Positions 1 through 13,082 are shown, counted from the first letter of the stretch. The stretch: DNA of 64,000 bases from Anniella stebbinsi (GCA_029215795.1 JARDYH010000003.1:18020001-18084000); one strand, 5' to 3'. Made by a program: numbers and translations. The notes: generated by a model not told the origin, from the letters alone.

Positions 1-2363
1 TACCCTACAGAAATAAAATGCTCACCCACTACAATTTGTTGAGCACTTAATGAGAATTACGTGCAAATTAGCCATAGCTTTCTTTCTCATCATGTACTTA
101 TAATGTTGCTTCATCACCGGAGATGTTTACCACTTTTGTTCTACAATACTGATAATATTTTTCTCATAGTGCAACTTTTTCTATCTCTATTGAGTGTGAC
201 AAGACTGCCAAGGTTAAGGAATGAACATTTTGGCAGTGGTCAGCTCTGGAAGGCACTGTTGTATAAATATTTTTTAGAGTCCTTGAACACCTAGTTTTTC
301 CTTGCATATATCAAACGAATGAAATGAAGCAGAGAAATCTGTTCCTCTCTTGTGAAATGGTCCCTCATTACTTACAATAACACCAATATTGAACACATGA
401 TAGGCCTTGTGAATACTGAACTCTTAAGACACTTCCAATCCTAGAGAGAGCTTTGCTGTCATGGAGCCATGACACTTGTGAGGAGGAGGCAAAATAGTTT
501 GCACATGAGAGATGACAGATGTAAAATAAATAGCACTGTTGTGCCAAATCCTACAAGAGCCAGCAGTAAAATCAGAAACCTTTCTTCCTCATCTCTTTTA
601 GTAATTCAATAATTCCAAAGGAATATGGTGAATACAATACTGTCAGAATGCTCTCAAGAGAAGCAAGAATGGTTAAGGTGATGGCTCTTGATGTCCAAGA
701 TGTGATTTTGCAATGAAAATGCAACTCTTGACAGTCAGAGAAAAAGATCCATGTTGCTTAAGCACTATGCACACAGCAGCACTAGCTGAGATTCACTATA
801 AACCATCACAGTGGTGGGGTCATATGTATTCCATATCTTCCTGTGCACACAATGAAATATGGATTTAGTTTCTTTGGAATATTACCTTGCTTCCTTCCAC
901 TACCACCAAAGCAGTCTCTGTGTGCAGCAAATGACTAGCTACCAGCCTTGGAGTCTGTTCCACCCCACAGGAGATGGTAGGAATGGGGGAAGTTAGGGCT
1001 CAGGGGAGCCTGAGCTGTCCTCTGACTTCATGGTTGGATGTAGAGCCCCCTCATTACATATATGAATGCTGTTTGTGGAGCTGGCTTTAGCAGAAGCTAA
1101 ATGCCAAGGATGTAGCTGCAAGCACTGAGGAACCAGAGTGAAGTAATCACACACACACACACACACGCCATTCTTGCTGCTTAACATTTGGAAATCCTAA
1201 AACCTGTCATAGAATTCTGAGGCACTGAGACAGGAAAATTTTAAGTTGTTCTGCATGTTGGTGTGCAAATCAATTAAATTTCCACACTTTCCCTTAAGTG
1301 GCCTTCCCCTTCAATAGTGTCTGAATTGAGCCAGTATGAAAAGAAACCTGTATTTTGGATCTCCTTTGCTAGCTTATTTTAAAATTCAGTATTAAGCTTG
1401 ATCCCATGATGGTAAGTTAATGCTACAAGAGACTTACGGGGTCTTCTAATACCACCATATTGCAGCTTTTGTGGTTTGTTTCTGATAATGAGGATTTGAA
1501 ATGCAGAAACTCCTATTAAATAGAATAAAAATTAACAACTTCTTTCCTCCACTCCCTCCCCTTCTCCCCGTTTCTCCCTAAGCATTTTTTAAAATCTTGT
1601 CTTCAAGGTCAGACTATACAAACCCTAAATGGACAAATATTTAACTAGATAACATAGAGGGGAAGGATTTGCAGCTATTAGGATGCATCAGCCATGTTTG
1701 ACCCTTCATGTGTTAGGGCCACTAAGTGAATTCATAGCTGTACAGGGAATGTAATATGGGTTTTGACACATGTAAATCCAGCATTGCAGCCACTGTGTGG
1801 TATAGAGCCATGACTTCAGCATTTCTAGACTTGGAAATCACCTCTAAATTCAGCCTGTAATGTAGAAATTGCTTTTAGTTTATCATCTCCCTTAAAGCTT
1901 TTTCTTCAACTTAGTAAGAAGAAAAGGTGGTTGCACCCATCAGTTGGCAACCAAAGGTACAAAGGCTAGATTGCACAGCCTGCTTAAACCAATGAATTAT
2001 TACAGCTGCTGAACACACTTCAGTCTAATTTGTTTACATATTCAAAGGCAGGGTACATCAGAGACTGAAGTTGAGTCGGCATCAAGATTTTTTGACACAG
2101 TTCTCTCATCCCAGGGTAAGTAATCATGTAAATCAGGGGTGAGCAACTTCTACATTCACCATGGCCTCTCTACTCTGAAGACATTGGTCTGGGGACCAGA
2201 GGATTGTGTTGCCACACAGTGGTTAGATTCTAAAATCAAGCTATTCTCTCCTAATGAATATTAGGCTTTTCCGTCGTGGAATGCACGTTTGTGCACAGTA
2301 TAAAGACATTGATGAGTGGAACATAACATAGCAACACAGGTCAATCTATGTGTAATACACATA

Positions 2364-2587
2364 GGTTGAATTCAGACAACACGATAGTCAATGGTGGGGT
2401 AATAATCAACTTTACAGTTGTTCATCTAGGGGGTACTCCCCATACAACATGGTAATAAATAATCAACCGTGGTGTAGATTAGGATCAGCACTGAGTTGAC
2501 TATGGCAGCATTCAGACGACATGATAGTCAATACACCTGACGGTAGTTCCCCTCCCCAGTTGCTTAATGTGTTGTCCGAATTCAGCC
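2364..2587. mobile_element. Harbinger-like MITE (family B), 224 bp
   Basis: The left terminus GGTTGAATTCAGACAACACG mirrors the right end (TGTTGTCCGAATTCAGCC). ATA flanks both sides (2361-2363 and 2588-2590). The interior TCAATGGTGGGGTAATAATC ... GAGTTGACTATGGCAGCATT is shared with 5303-5517 and 46325-46551. Confidence 0.75.
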
Positions 2588-3084
2588 ATAGTGTTTCATA
2601 CTTTCTGACAGTCATGTTCCTGCATTAGTCTGTGCAAGTATAAATGATGTTGGTGTACACAAACTATTTTTTACACGCCATCTTTTCCCTTTGTTGGGTT
2701 TTGGCACATTTTTCAAATCACAACTATATGAAAGTGACCTTCCAAACAAAGCTTTGTTGATTATTTTCATGGAATTCCATAATGTTTTCTTGATATCGCT
2801 GCCGATCAAACCACGTGCAGTTGTACGCATAGACATTTACTTCACTAAAAAGTACAATGGGTTCTTGACATCTCTTGACTTTAAAGAAAAAAACATTTAC
2901 CTTAATTATTCTAGATGAGTGGATTGGAAGCTTCCTTAACACTTCTGATGTAAATACAGTCATTGATAGTTTAATTTGGCAGTCACCAAGATTCAAGTAA
3001 TTAGATTTGACACCTTTTGAAGTCAATGATTTGAAAGGGACATATTCTGGTTGGAGTTACGTGGATATATTTTAAGAATATATA

Positions 3085-3290
3085 TGAAGCTGCCTTAGAC
3101 CAAATCAGGTAGTTGGTTCCTCTTGCTCAGTATGTCCTACTCTGACTGGCAGCAGCTCTCCAAGGTTTCAAGCAGAAACCTTTCCCATCACCTGTTACCT
3201 GACTTTTTTAAACTAGAGATGCCAGAGTTTAAATGTAGAACCTTCTGTATGCAAGGCATATGCATTAACACTGAACCGTGGCCCTTTCCC
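3085..3290 (-). mobile_element. tRNA-derived SINE, antisense
   Basis: ATGAAGCTGCCTTAGACCAA, CTGACTGGCAGCAGCTCTCC, GATGCCAGAGTTTAAATGTA and CTGAACCGTGGCCC are the reverse of the family at 13083-13285. Confidence 0.65.
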
Positions 3291-3389
3291 ATTCTTAATT
3301 TGTGCTGATTTAATAGTTCCACAACTATTAAATCAGCACTATTAAATCAGTTCTTTCCCTGCTGCCTCCCATCCTTATATCACCTAGAT

Positions 3390-3565
3390 CAGTGGTCTTC
3401 ACCTGGTCCAGACCCGAGACCCACCTTGAACTCCCAACCTGCAACATGAGACCCGTGCCCAACATTTCTCCATGCCCAACATGGCAGCAACAGCTTTGCT
3501 GCAACCCATCTGGACTGATCTAGCGACCCACTTTTGGGTCACGACCCATGGGTTGAAGACCACCG
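3390..3565. mobile_element. hAT (Charlie-like) MITE with 8-bp duplication
   Basis: CAGTGGTCTTCACCTGGTCC at the left is mirrored by GGGTTGAAGACCACCG at the right. Flanks ACCTAGAT (3382-3389) and ACATAGAT (3566-3573) match at 7 of 8 positions. The CAGTGGTC terminus and the nnCTAGAn site are typical of hAT-Charlie elements. Confidence 0.82.
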
Positions 3566-4791
3566 ACATAGATCCCCATGGTAGGGAACTGACAAATACT
3601 TAGCCAGTTAAGGAGATGTATTCAGAGGAAAGAATTGAATAATCTTATTGTCATTGGTGAAGTGTGATTACAGCCAAACAATGGATCTCTCAGAAGAAAA
3701 TGGAAGTGCTTGCCCACCCCACTTGCTTGCACCCTTCTAACCTTGAAGTTGTTGTTTAACACAGGGCGGAATATCCCCCTAATTCCAGCTTTTACTTCAA
3801 ACAGCAATTTAGGCTTTCAAGTATATGGAAACTGGACACTGGATGCAAAAAAACAGAAGCCAGAGGTGGATCTGAGCCCTATAATCAGGGTACAGGAGCT
3901 CCAATGCCTTGCATTTCCCTTTACCCTCCATGACTAACACAAAGAGAATAATTTATGTAAAAGTAGCAAATATATGCAAATCTAGTTTGCATAATTAGAA
4001 AAGTCACACTATTTTGTTGGTGCAGGATTTTGCTTATTGTGGAGCACAGTACTGACATTCTTGAAGCTCTGGTAGGAATATGTTGGGAAAAATACCTCTG
4101 GCTAGTTTTCTCTCTTTGTTCTCATGCTCATTAAAGAATTCACTGCTTTTCTTGCTGTTCTGCGACTGGTCTTGCACTGACCTCAGAGGCCTCAGGCCTG
4201 AAGCTGTAAGGATAGCATAGTTCCTTTTGTAATTCTCAGAGGGCTTGTTTTTCTCTACCAGGCGTTGTCCAGATGGCTCTCACTTTAGGTAATGAATGTT
4301 GGTTCCCAGTTCTGATTACCAGAATCTTAAGTATAATGGCTAAATGCCCAAGCTGTGAACCAGAAAGTTACCAGTTCAAAGTATACTTCTGCCATGAACT
4401 GACATGGGAGCCTTAGGCAAGCCATTTTTTTCTTAAGGCTAGCCCCCGATCCCACCTTAACATTTGTAATATCGATATAATGCTGATATACCATGTGAAC
4501 CAGCCAGGGAGCGTTGGCTATTGGGTGATATAGAAATGTAATCTATTAAAATACATGAAATACCCTATAGCACAGTTGGGCAACCCATTGCTGCCATGAG
4601 GAAAATGAGAGAGGGAATGGAAGACAGGTGTATATGTGAACTCTGTGACCCAAGATTAGAGTATAGCAATGAGAGAGGTATAGCATCCTTCGGAAAGACA
4701 CTCTAGCTGCCGCACTCCATGGTTATGCCTCTGACTGTGCCTGCATCCTGGTCTCTTTCTCATTCTCTAATGTAGGGCAGGCAGGAGTCAG

Positions 4792-5014
4792 TGTGGTGTA
4801 GTGGCTAGAGTGTTGGACTGCGAGTTGGGAGATCCAGGTTCTAGTCCCCACTCGACCATGGAAGCTCACTGGGTGACTTTGGGCCAGTCACAGACTCTCA
4901 GCCCAACCTACCTCATTGGGTTGTTGTGAGGATAAAATGGAGAGGAGGATAATATGCACCACCTTGGGTTCCTTGGAGGAAAAAGGGTGGGATATAAATG
5001 AAATAAATAAATAA
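4792..5014 (+). mobile_element. Sauria SINE (tRNA head, LINE-like tail)
   Basis: The head GTGTGGTGTAGTGGCTAGAG and box B region GGTTCTAGTCCCCACTCG are followed by TGGGTGACTTTGGGCCAGTC and GTTGTTGTGAGGATAAAATG. The tail, GGGATATAAATGAAATAAAT, is (AAAT)n-rich. This matches the squamate-specific Sauria SINE as I know it and is the best taxonomic marker in the window. Confidence 0.82.
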
Positions 5015-5302
5015 ATTGCTGCTGTTGTTAAACAATTGTGAGTCAGAAGTCCTTGCTGATCAACTGGAAATCACCAAGAGATCTATCAGTAGATTCAGGT
5101 CTACCTTCTGCCCATTCCTGCTTTAGATTCTGGACAGAGTTTGTGAGGCCATTTGGACACTAATGCACTGTATAAATGCTTACTGATATTAAATATGTAC
5201 AGAGCTTCAGACCATGCTAATCTTCCATGCGTTGTGTAGAAATAGCTTCCTACCTTTGCTGTAGATGCAATTGCATAGGAAGCCACCATCCAGGCAGTCA
5301 TT

Positions 5303-5517
5303 GGCTCAATTCGGACGACACGATAGTCAATGGTGGGTTGACTAACCCTAACCCTAGGGGGCACTCCCCACACAACATGGTAATAAATAATCAACTGTGG
5401 TGTGGATGAGGATCAGCGCTGAGTTGACTATGGCAGCATTCAGATGACACAATAGTCAAAACAACTGACGATTGTTTCCCCCACACCAGTTGTTTATTGT
5501 GTTGTCCGAATTGAGCC
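5303..5517. mobile_element. Harbinger-like MITE (family B) with CCCTAA units
   Basis: GGCTCAATTCGGACGACACG on the left is mirrored by GTGTTGTCCGAATTGAGCC on the right. The interior contains CTAACCCTAACCCTAGG at about 5340-5356, shared with the copy at 46325. Flanks are ATT and AAT, so the 3-bp duplication is not exact here. Confidence 0.75.
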
Positions 5518-6554
5518 AATGACTTGTTCAGTGAAAGTTGTGATGGAGGATGGTGGTTGACTTTAGGAAGTTGAAACAGTTTTCTTTAAAACAAAATTCA
5601 TAGAAAATGAGGATTATCTTGGTAATATTCCACACAAGGGAAAATGTCAAAGGGCACATCAAAGGAGTGATGTTATCTGTTTCCTTGGCATTTATTTTAC
5701 CAAGAAGTTGGCTTTGTCATGGAATGAAATACTCCCCTGTCAGCTTTCACATAACAACCAAGCAGGCTGTCCACTTAGGAAAAAACAGCTCCCTTTGGTT
5801 GTTAAGGTTATTTAAGGATATTTAACTTACAAACAGATTTTTGACCAAGTTAGCATCTTTACCAGTAAAATAGTCAACTGCAGGATGATAGTACTTTTAA
5901 TGGCAGCATATGCAATGCTGTATTGCATCTGCTCGATTTTAATAATAAAAGCTAGGATACATTATATTTATTTATTTAAAACATTTCTTGGCTGCCTTTC
6001 AGGGCAGAAGCCCTTGCAAGGTGGTTTACAGCATATAACTTGTGGGGGGGTGGGCGAGTAATAATATTACTGTGAGTATATGTTGATACAAAATAACTAA
6101 ATTCTTTCTCCTTGGTTCGCCATCACAGCAGTCCTGACTTGTAGATTATTGTTGGAGCCATTTTACAGATGCGGAATTGGAGCTGTCCAGGGTAAAAACT
6201 AAGGGCAGTATCCATTCTGCAAGCTCAAATATCATTAGTGGAACTCCACTGAATTTTTCCATTGCGCACCCGGTTGCCCATTACATTTGTTCAACCTGTT
6301 GTGGAATTGGTTGCGCAATGGGTTGTACAAACATAATGCACAACTGCTTGCACAACTGTCCTTGCACAAACGTACCTTTAGTTGGATTCTTCTCTTGTGC
6401 ATAGTTCAGAATCTAGTTTCTGTCAGCGCAACATCATTTGTGCTAACAGAATAACACAGTTGGATATCACCGCAAGTCTCTGGTAGAGGTAGGTTTTTTA
6501 TTTGTTTATATGTAATATGAACATATAAAGTTATAATCTACCAAACCACAACAT

Positions 6555-6710
6555 TGGTCCAGTACTGTCTGCTCCAACTGGCAGGGGTTCTCCAAGGTCT
6601 TGAACAGAGGTTGTTCTAACTCTGTTACCAATGCTTTGTTAACTGGAGATTCCAGAAACTGAACCTGGGACCTTCTGTAAACAAAGCATGTTTTCTACCA
6701 TGAGCTGCAC
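6555..6710 (-). mobile_element. tRNA-derived SINE, antisense
   Basis: TTGGTCCAGTACTGTCTGCT, CAACTGGCAGGGGTTCTCCA, CTGAACCTGGGACCTTCTGT and TTTCTACCATGAGCTG are the mirror of the family at 13083-13285. Confidence 0.65.
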
Positions 6711-7594
6711 CCTCCCCCGTGTATCCTATTCTTCAATCACAACTATTTTTAGAATCAATCTACATTCATCATTATCTGAAAATGAATGTAAAACTTTGAA
6801 CTATGTGTAATCTGCCATGAATACGGTTTTTTAATTTTGTTTTATTAACATATAAAAATGCAACTTGAACATTACAAAATGAAATCCTTCACATACACAC
6901 AGAAAGTAGCTTCCATAAATTATAATATAAACTGCTGAACATACACACTAATCCAACTTAACAATCACATTATCGTGTTATTGTAATCTAATAATGTGTT
7001 TAACCAGATGTCAACATAAAACAAGTTATCTTTATCTCCTAATATTTAACAGGTCTGTTTTTTTCCAATTTGTTTTTAAAGTAACCCCCTTCCTCACAAA
7101 TCATCTCCATGTTCTGAATGTCTTAAACTAGAGATAATTATCTCTTCTTCCCAGAATGGTAAAAACTACTCCAGTAAATGCATGCCCTGCCAACACTCCT
7201 ATTTTTATGTGCTCTTAAAGCAGAAAGTCATAGTTGCAGTAATGTCATCGCAGTGCAGTATGGTTTTGCCAGTACCAAAACACTTAACAAAATCCTTAAA
7301 ACATACCCCACACCTACTACTTTCCTAATCTTTCTACTTAACCCTGAATGTTACAGTTGAGTTGCTAGATGCATCGATTGCTAGAAAGGACAAAGCAGAA
7401 ACAGCTGTTTAAGACCCATTATGTTAATGAGAATGTAAATTTAGTTATTATAAATACATTTTTATTACAGCCTATTGGCCAGTAGTACATAATTTAAAAA
7501 TACATAATAAAGGACTAGTATTAAAACACTTGAAATAGGCTGTGTCTTGGATAACACAAGAGGACAACTGGACCATATAGAAGAACTGGACTGA

Positions 7595-8479
7595 CTAACG
7601 GCCAATGATTCGAATACTCTTCTAAAAATCCTATCCTGGAATATTGCAGGATGGGGCTCTAAAAAGGGGGTCTGCAGCTTTCAGGAATACCTGGCGGAGT
7701 TTGATATTGTCTTCATGCAGGAGACTTGGTGCCCTGAAGATATCTACATAAATGGATTTTCCTCACTATGCCTCCCTGCTTTCACTAATAAAGGGAAAGG
7801 CAGGAACTGCCAGGGTATGACTATCCTAATCTCATCGTCCCTCAATGCCAGAATAACCAAGCTGCCCAGTTTAAAAACCTCAATCCAGGCTCTTATCCTG
7901 GAGTTGGGATCTCCTAAATTGTCCCTACTGCTATTTAATATGTATTTTGCTCCTTCATGCTGTAGAGAGAGGACTAGAGAGGCATGGATGGAAGCAGAAT
8001 GTTTTCTCGTGAACCTAATGACCAAATTTCCACAAGCCTACCCAATTATGGCCGGTGACCTAAATGCGAAAACCGGTTCCAATCTGGCTGATCCATCAAT
8101 TGAAAATATAGGCTTAGGGTTAAAAAAAGAGAGTCTGGGAGCTAGCATACGACACTCAAAAGACCACCATACCAATTTTGCAGGCTTGTGCCTGCTTCAA
8201 CTGGTCTCCAGAAACAATCTTTCCATCTTAAATGGCTGCTCTAACGACAGATGGGGCGAGTTCACTTTTACCTCCGCTAGAGGTTCTAGCGTGATAGATT
8301 ACATCATCACTCACAAACATTTAGACGCCAGGGTACATAACGTCAGAGTTGCGGAGCATTTGGAAAGTGACCATCTACCTTTAGAGCTTGCGCTGACTAT
8401 CTCTGGGTCTATCCAGATGGAAGTTTGTCATCCTCTCATGTCTAGCCAGCAACTCACCCTAAACCACAAAAGAATTTAG
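7595..8479 (+). pseudogene. LINE endonuclease (APE) fragment, 5'-part of ORF2
   Basis: About 290 open codons with the apurinic/apyrimidinic endonuclease signature of non-LTR retrotransposons: ILSWNIAGWGSK (strand with catalytic Asn), FDIVFMQETWCPED (catalytic Glu), PIMAGDLNAKTGSN (Asp-x-Asn), SVIDYIITH and ESDHLPLELAL (Ser-Asp-His). All catalytic motifs are present. A TAG ends the frame at 8477-8479, before any reverse transcriptase. The continuing sequence is not recognisable LINE, so the copy is a fragment. It may belong to the same Ingi/Vingi-like family as 30738-32155. Confidence 0.85.
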
Positions 8480-10308
8480 TTATTTTGCAACCTGTATTGA
8501 AATGTCACCTTGATAAGTCCCCAAAAAGTTGGATACAGGAGACTAGGTTCATTCTCATTTTGCTTTCTTCATCACGGTGCTCTTCTGTTATCCAAAATTC
8601 ATTTTGCATGAACTGTTTAAATCTAGATAGATCACCTTTCCAGGCCAAGTCCTCTGGTTCTATATGCTCATCACTAGAGATTGTTCCCACAGTGTTTCAG
8701 AAGCATTTTTGGCAATCATTGATTCATTCCTTTTTGGTTTCATGCCACCAATCCAATCATCCAAGGTAGTGTACAAAAAGCAAAATAGCACACCAGTATA
8801 TGAAAACAATATCAGAAAAAAATGATGAAACCAGTACCCAACTGGTTAAAAATGGAGGTCAAAAAAGCCTGTTATTGTTCACAGCTAGAAGAAAGACTTA
8901 AATTCTCAAGGAAGAGGTGCTGCAGGAGAAGGCTCTACCTCATTTTCCAGAGGGAGCAAGACTCATCATAACCTGGGACTATCACTTGGTTTATACCACA
9001 AATTCTATGGTTGAGGCCTAAATGTACACTTTGCAAAACTTGTACAGTCTTATACTTGGCAGTAATTCCCATTGGATTTCATGAGACTTGCTTCATAGTT
9101 GGTGAGATTTACTCTCTAGTAAGTGTGTTTAAGATTGCAGCCTTAAAATTATTAACTTGTGTATAATTGAAGTGGATTCATTAGCCAGAACTATGGACAG
9201 TGGAAAGATAGTTTTATGACTAAGGTACCATTGGGTTGTTTTCTTTTACACCTCTGAAGTAAAATACCTAGAGACCTTTAAAAAAAAATGAAACCTGAAA
9301 ATCAATGAGGAAGGGACTGGCATACCCCTGATTAAGATAGAGATGAGAGGCCTACAGGTGGGTTCACATCAAAACATCATACGTAGCCTGTTGGCAGCTA
9401 TCTCTGACCAAACAATATTTTGTTCTAAATGCACAGTAAGAGTAGGTTTGGAGTAGAAATATAAAATTCTCTGAAAATGGACTTGCTTTCCATATATGTA
9501 ACTAGGGTCATTATCACTAATTGTTTATCCTGAAGGAGTTACTCCTATGCTTTAATCATTCTGTTGTGTTCATAACCAGGGTGCTTCATGATTCAGTTGG
9601 TGCTCTGTTTATGGGTGAAACAGGGATACTAATCAGTGTTAATTATTGCAAGAGTAGAACTGGAAGTAATAGTTGTTCCAATTTTTTAAATCCAGAAACA
9701 AGGAACGTGATCTTTTTATAAGTGGTGCTAAGGTACTTCGGGTAGATCTACACATGCAGCAGAATGAGGTGGTAGAGTCTTAAGGTGACTGAGCACTTCG
9801 GTTGGGGAATACCATTTTTGAATGCTTCCCCATGTTAAAAACAACCAAACTAAAAACACCTCCCATCAAGAAGAAAATGAGCACAGTAAAGAGAGTATTT
9901 CTAGTTCAGTTTTCTACTTGGAAGTAGTGTTCGATCTAGCGGAGCGTTCAAAAAGTAATATGGTCTATTCAGTCTCCTCATTGGGTTACATGTGTAGTTC
10001 CAGCTTTAGACCTCTTCATTTGCCTTTTGTGTGAATTTAAGGTAAGACATTTATTTACCAAAAATGATTGATTTCTACAGGCTTATTTCCACAGACCAGC
10101 ATTTCCCTTGTTTTCAAACCCTGCTTTTAGTAGCAATTTCACATCAACAAACCCCAATAAGAATCAACCAGGAATAAGCTTAGCGCCCTGATAGAAATAA
10201 TACAAAGCACTGTTTTGTTGCTACTACATCCTTTTACTACATCCTTTTGCACATTCTAGAATAACAATCATAATGCTTTGGGGGGGTTGCCTCTTAATTT
10301 TTCTCCAG

Positions 10309-10504
10309 CTCCCAATGTCAATGGCCTAGAAGAACACAGTCTTGCCAAGAGACTACGTGGCACACCGGAGCGGATCGAATTGGAGAATTACCGGCTCTCG
10401 GTGCAACGGGAAGAAGAATTGGAAGAGGTTCCCGAGGAGACATTGGCAGAGCATAACTTAAGCAGCGTGCTGGACAAAGGAACAGAAGAGGATGTACCCA
10501 GCAG
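10309..10504 (+). CDS. MICAL3: MICAL3 exon: post-LIM linker (GTPERIELENYRL segment)
   Basis: About 65 residues of the linker just downstream of the LIM domain. The segment includes NVNGLEEHSLAKRLRGTPER and a Glu-rich helix-like stretch ending in AEHNLSSVLDKGTEEDVPS. The motif KRLRGTPERIELENYRL is strongly conserved among MICAL proteins and identifies the gene. The acceptor is a pyrimidine-rich run ending in TTTTTCTCCAG and the donor is GCAG|GTTGTT. The exon enters with two bases completing a codon and leaves with two bases (AG). These join T from the next exon to give Ser, making the serine run DVPSSSSESEM. The open frame runs past both splice sites, so the boundaries rest on splice consensus and homology. 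Confidence 0.93.
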
Positions 10505-11739
10505 GTTGTTGTGGATTTCTATCCTCTGACTAACAGAACTTGCAGCGTGTTTCCTACTGCCTGCACCAAAACCTACGCAGGAGGAAATCCTTGAGTGCTT
10601 CTTAAAAATAACTGGCAAAATGCCTATTGTGGTGCCATCGGAAGCGTGGAGCCCAAAGTGAGAACCCATATAGAGCTCCTCCTGGAGAGTCTCTGTCAGT
10701 GGAGGCAATGTTAGGGAAGGCAGTAGGCTTTGCCCTACTACAAAGATGTCCTCTAACTGCAGTGCTTTTCTGAACTTCCCCCAGAGGTTCACTTACAAAG
10801 GCCCCCCAAAAAGGGGGGGGAGTGTGCTTAATTCTATTGTAAGATCTAAATCTGCTCCCTGCATTTTGTGGCTCAAGTGCCTGTGGCAGGAAGTGAATTT
10901 TGCCGCTCCAACAGCCTTTATAGTTACTACTCATATATTTTATCCTGTAAAATTAGTTGTGACTGAGAATTGAATGCATCCCTATTTATATAGCCTCATC
11001 TTGGGTTCAGACTTCTTGGGCACTTGAGTATGCTGAAGAGACTGAAGTCAGGAATTGGTTTATCTAGAGTGTGGTGACGTCAGAAATAGAAGTTTGCAAC
11101 GTCAGAATTTAGCACCAGCAGGGCACTCAACACAATAGTTCCCTATAGCCACGTCCCCAAGGAGACTCTGAAATTGCAAGCAGCTGTGTTGATCCGTGGT
11201 TCTTAGTTTTCCTCTGAACTTTCAGGTATTTTGGAAAGTGAATTGGTCTTTATTGCCCACTCAAGACAGAGACACCCTGGAATACTTTACATTACAACAA
11301 GGAACAACAGTTTGATACTGGAAAAATTCATACACACACTATTGGGAGGATTGCAGCTAAGCTCAGAGGGAACAGAATTCTGAGGGAGGTGGCAGATGAC
11401 ATCAGCATTCCTGCTAATAAAAAATGCTGGTCCTGCATCTCTGTGAGCCTGGGTTCCACTACACCACTGTTTAACACTCTGGGTCTCAATCTACATGTTA
11501 AATGAAGTGATGTGATATATCCCTTTCCCTTTTTTAAAAAAAACCAAAGTCTCCTGAGTCAGACTGTTTCTGAGTGGAAGGGTATGCATAGAGAGTCTGC
11601 TTAAACAATTCCCTTTTGGTCATTTTTCTGCTCTTTGACTCATGGGGGAAAGATAAAGGGTCCTTATATTTCTTCTTCTTTGTCCCCTTGCGAGTGAAAA
11701 GGGAACCTGGGGTGGGGACTAAAAATTACAGGAAGGGAA

Positions 11740-12245
11740 ACTTTCTTTTAATTAATTTTTATTGGGAAATTTCAGCAATGTCAACAAAACATACTACATA
11801 AATATGAATATATCAGTTTCAATACATGCATATGAAGTGTGTGTGTATATATGGCTTTCTAAGAATTATATATAAACTTCAACAGAAAGGCCAAATATTC
11901 AAATAAGTATCTATCCAGAGGTGGCATCTATACACCAGCTGTTCAAATGTAGAAAGCATTATAAGGTCTTCAATCCATTGCATTATAGGAGGTGAGCATT
12001 TAGTCTTCAAATGTTGTAATACCAGTCTTTTAGCTGCCAAAACTTCATGGAGAAGCCATTTGTGCTGTGCATGTGTTAACTTCCAGGGAGCAGGTAGATA
12101 ATTTAAGAGGACATGTACACCAGTAAATATTAAAGATTGTTCCAATACAAAGTTTATCCATATAATAACCTCCTCCCCCAAAATAGGCAACTATTGGGCA
12201 TTGCCAAAACATACAGGATTAGGGTTAAGTATCTTTGCCTTACCT
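11740..12245 (-). mobile_element. L1-clade LINE fragment (ORF2 C-terminus), antisense
   Basis: The minus strand encodes about 100 residues (12190 down to 11879) resembling the extreme C-terminus of L1 ORF2p. The pattern is an AAKRLVLQHLKTKCSPP segment followed by IMQWIEDLIMLSTFEQLVYR, equivalent to the 'cI-qnWK...PTikqW...v..kMEKiTY' tail of L1. A stop codon at 12191-12193 separates it from a less certain upstream stretch ending NPNPVCFGNAQ, so the copy is dead. It is antisense to MICAL3, as is common for tolerated intronic L1s. Confidence 0.65.
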
Positions 12246-13082
12246 TTCGTCCACTCAGACACAGTCTGTACCAGGCTGCTTTGGTTTAAACAAAAACACA
12301 AGAGGAAAGAATCAAAATGTTCCACTTGTGTAGTTTGAGCCAGATTTCTGTGCTCTGACAGGGAGTTGCATGCTATTTTTAAGTGACAGCAAATATAAAA
12401 CTTTTTTTTCTTCTTCCAACAAAGCAAAGCCAACATTCCTCTTTGAGGGCTAGCTATCTCTCAAACAATGTACTAAAATAAAATCTGTGATTTGTTTTTT
12501 TATATAATTAAAAATAACTCTTAACACAAATGTTTGGGATGAAAAAAACATTCCTAGAAGTTGAGAAAATCACTATTATCTTTTCCTTGTCCAGATAAAA
12601 TTCCCATATGGATTATACATTTGGTACGTTTGCCCATAATTTCACTTAACAGACTTGTTAAAAAAAAAGAAAAGCCATGAAGGATCTGTTCCCATGCTAC
12701 TTTGCGAAGATGGATGGCTAAGCAATGACTGGGAGGTTTTGTGGCTTATGTTAATAATGTTAGATAGAACCCAAAGCTAACCTGCAATATCAAAAAAAAT
12801 AAAGTAAGAGAAAGATTCTTGATAAAGGAAACAAATCAAGCAAAGACAATGAGGAAAATGTAGTGTGAACTCCTGCTGCTACACACCTTATTGAATTGAG
12901 TTGAAGTTGTGCATCACCTAGTTAGTATCAGGAATGCCAGAGTAAACATTATAAGACAGAAGGATATACGTTCCACATCTTCCTTGTCAAATACATTACA
13001 TGCACATGCTCTAACAGCTGTTGGGGTGCGTGATCCAGTTAGCTGTTTCCTTTTGGAATCCAGCAGAATGGAAAAGGTAGCA

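Larger units (their letters stand above)
1..10308 (+). other. MICAL3: Intron upstream of first visible MICAL3 exon
   Basis: No MICAL3 coding exon was recognised in this stretch; the preceding exon (just after the LIM domain) should lie upstream of the window. It contains a Harbinger-like MITE at 2364-2587 and its relative at 5303-5517, a hAT-like element at 3390-3565, tRNA-derived SINEs at 3085-3290 and 6555-6710, a Sauria-type SINE at 4792-5014, and a LINE endonuclease fragment at 7595-8479. A short (CA)n tract lies near 1149-1166. I see nothing identifiable in about 1-1140, 1170-2360, 3570-4790, 6750-7590 or 8700-10300. Confidence 0.8.

Noticed and set aside
2612..3026. Overlapping antisense frames of 74 and 100 codons
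   Set aside because: Protein-like in places but in two frames with no motif I can name; too weak to call an element.
5960..6190. Possible MIR-like antisense SINE (GCCATTTTACAGATGCGGAA)
   Set aside because: Only short matches; too degraded to annotate with borders.
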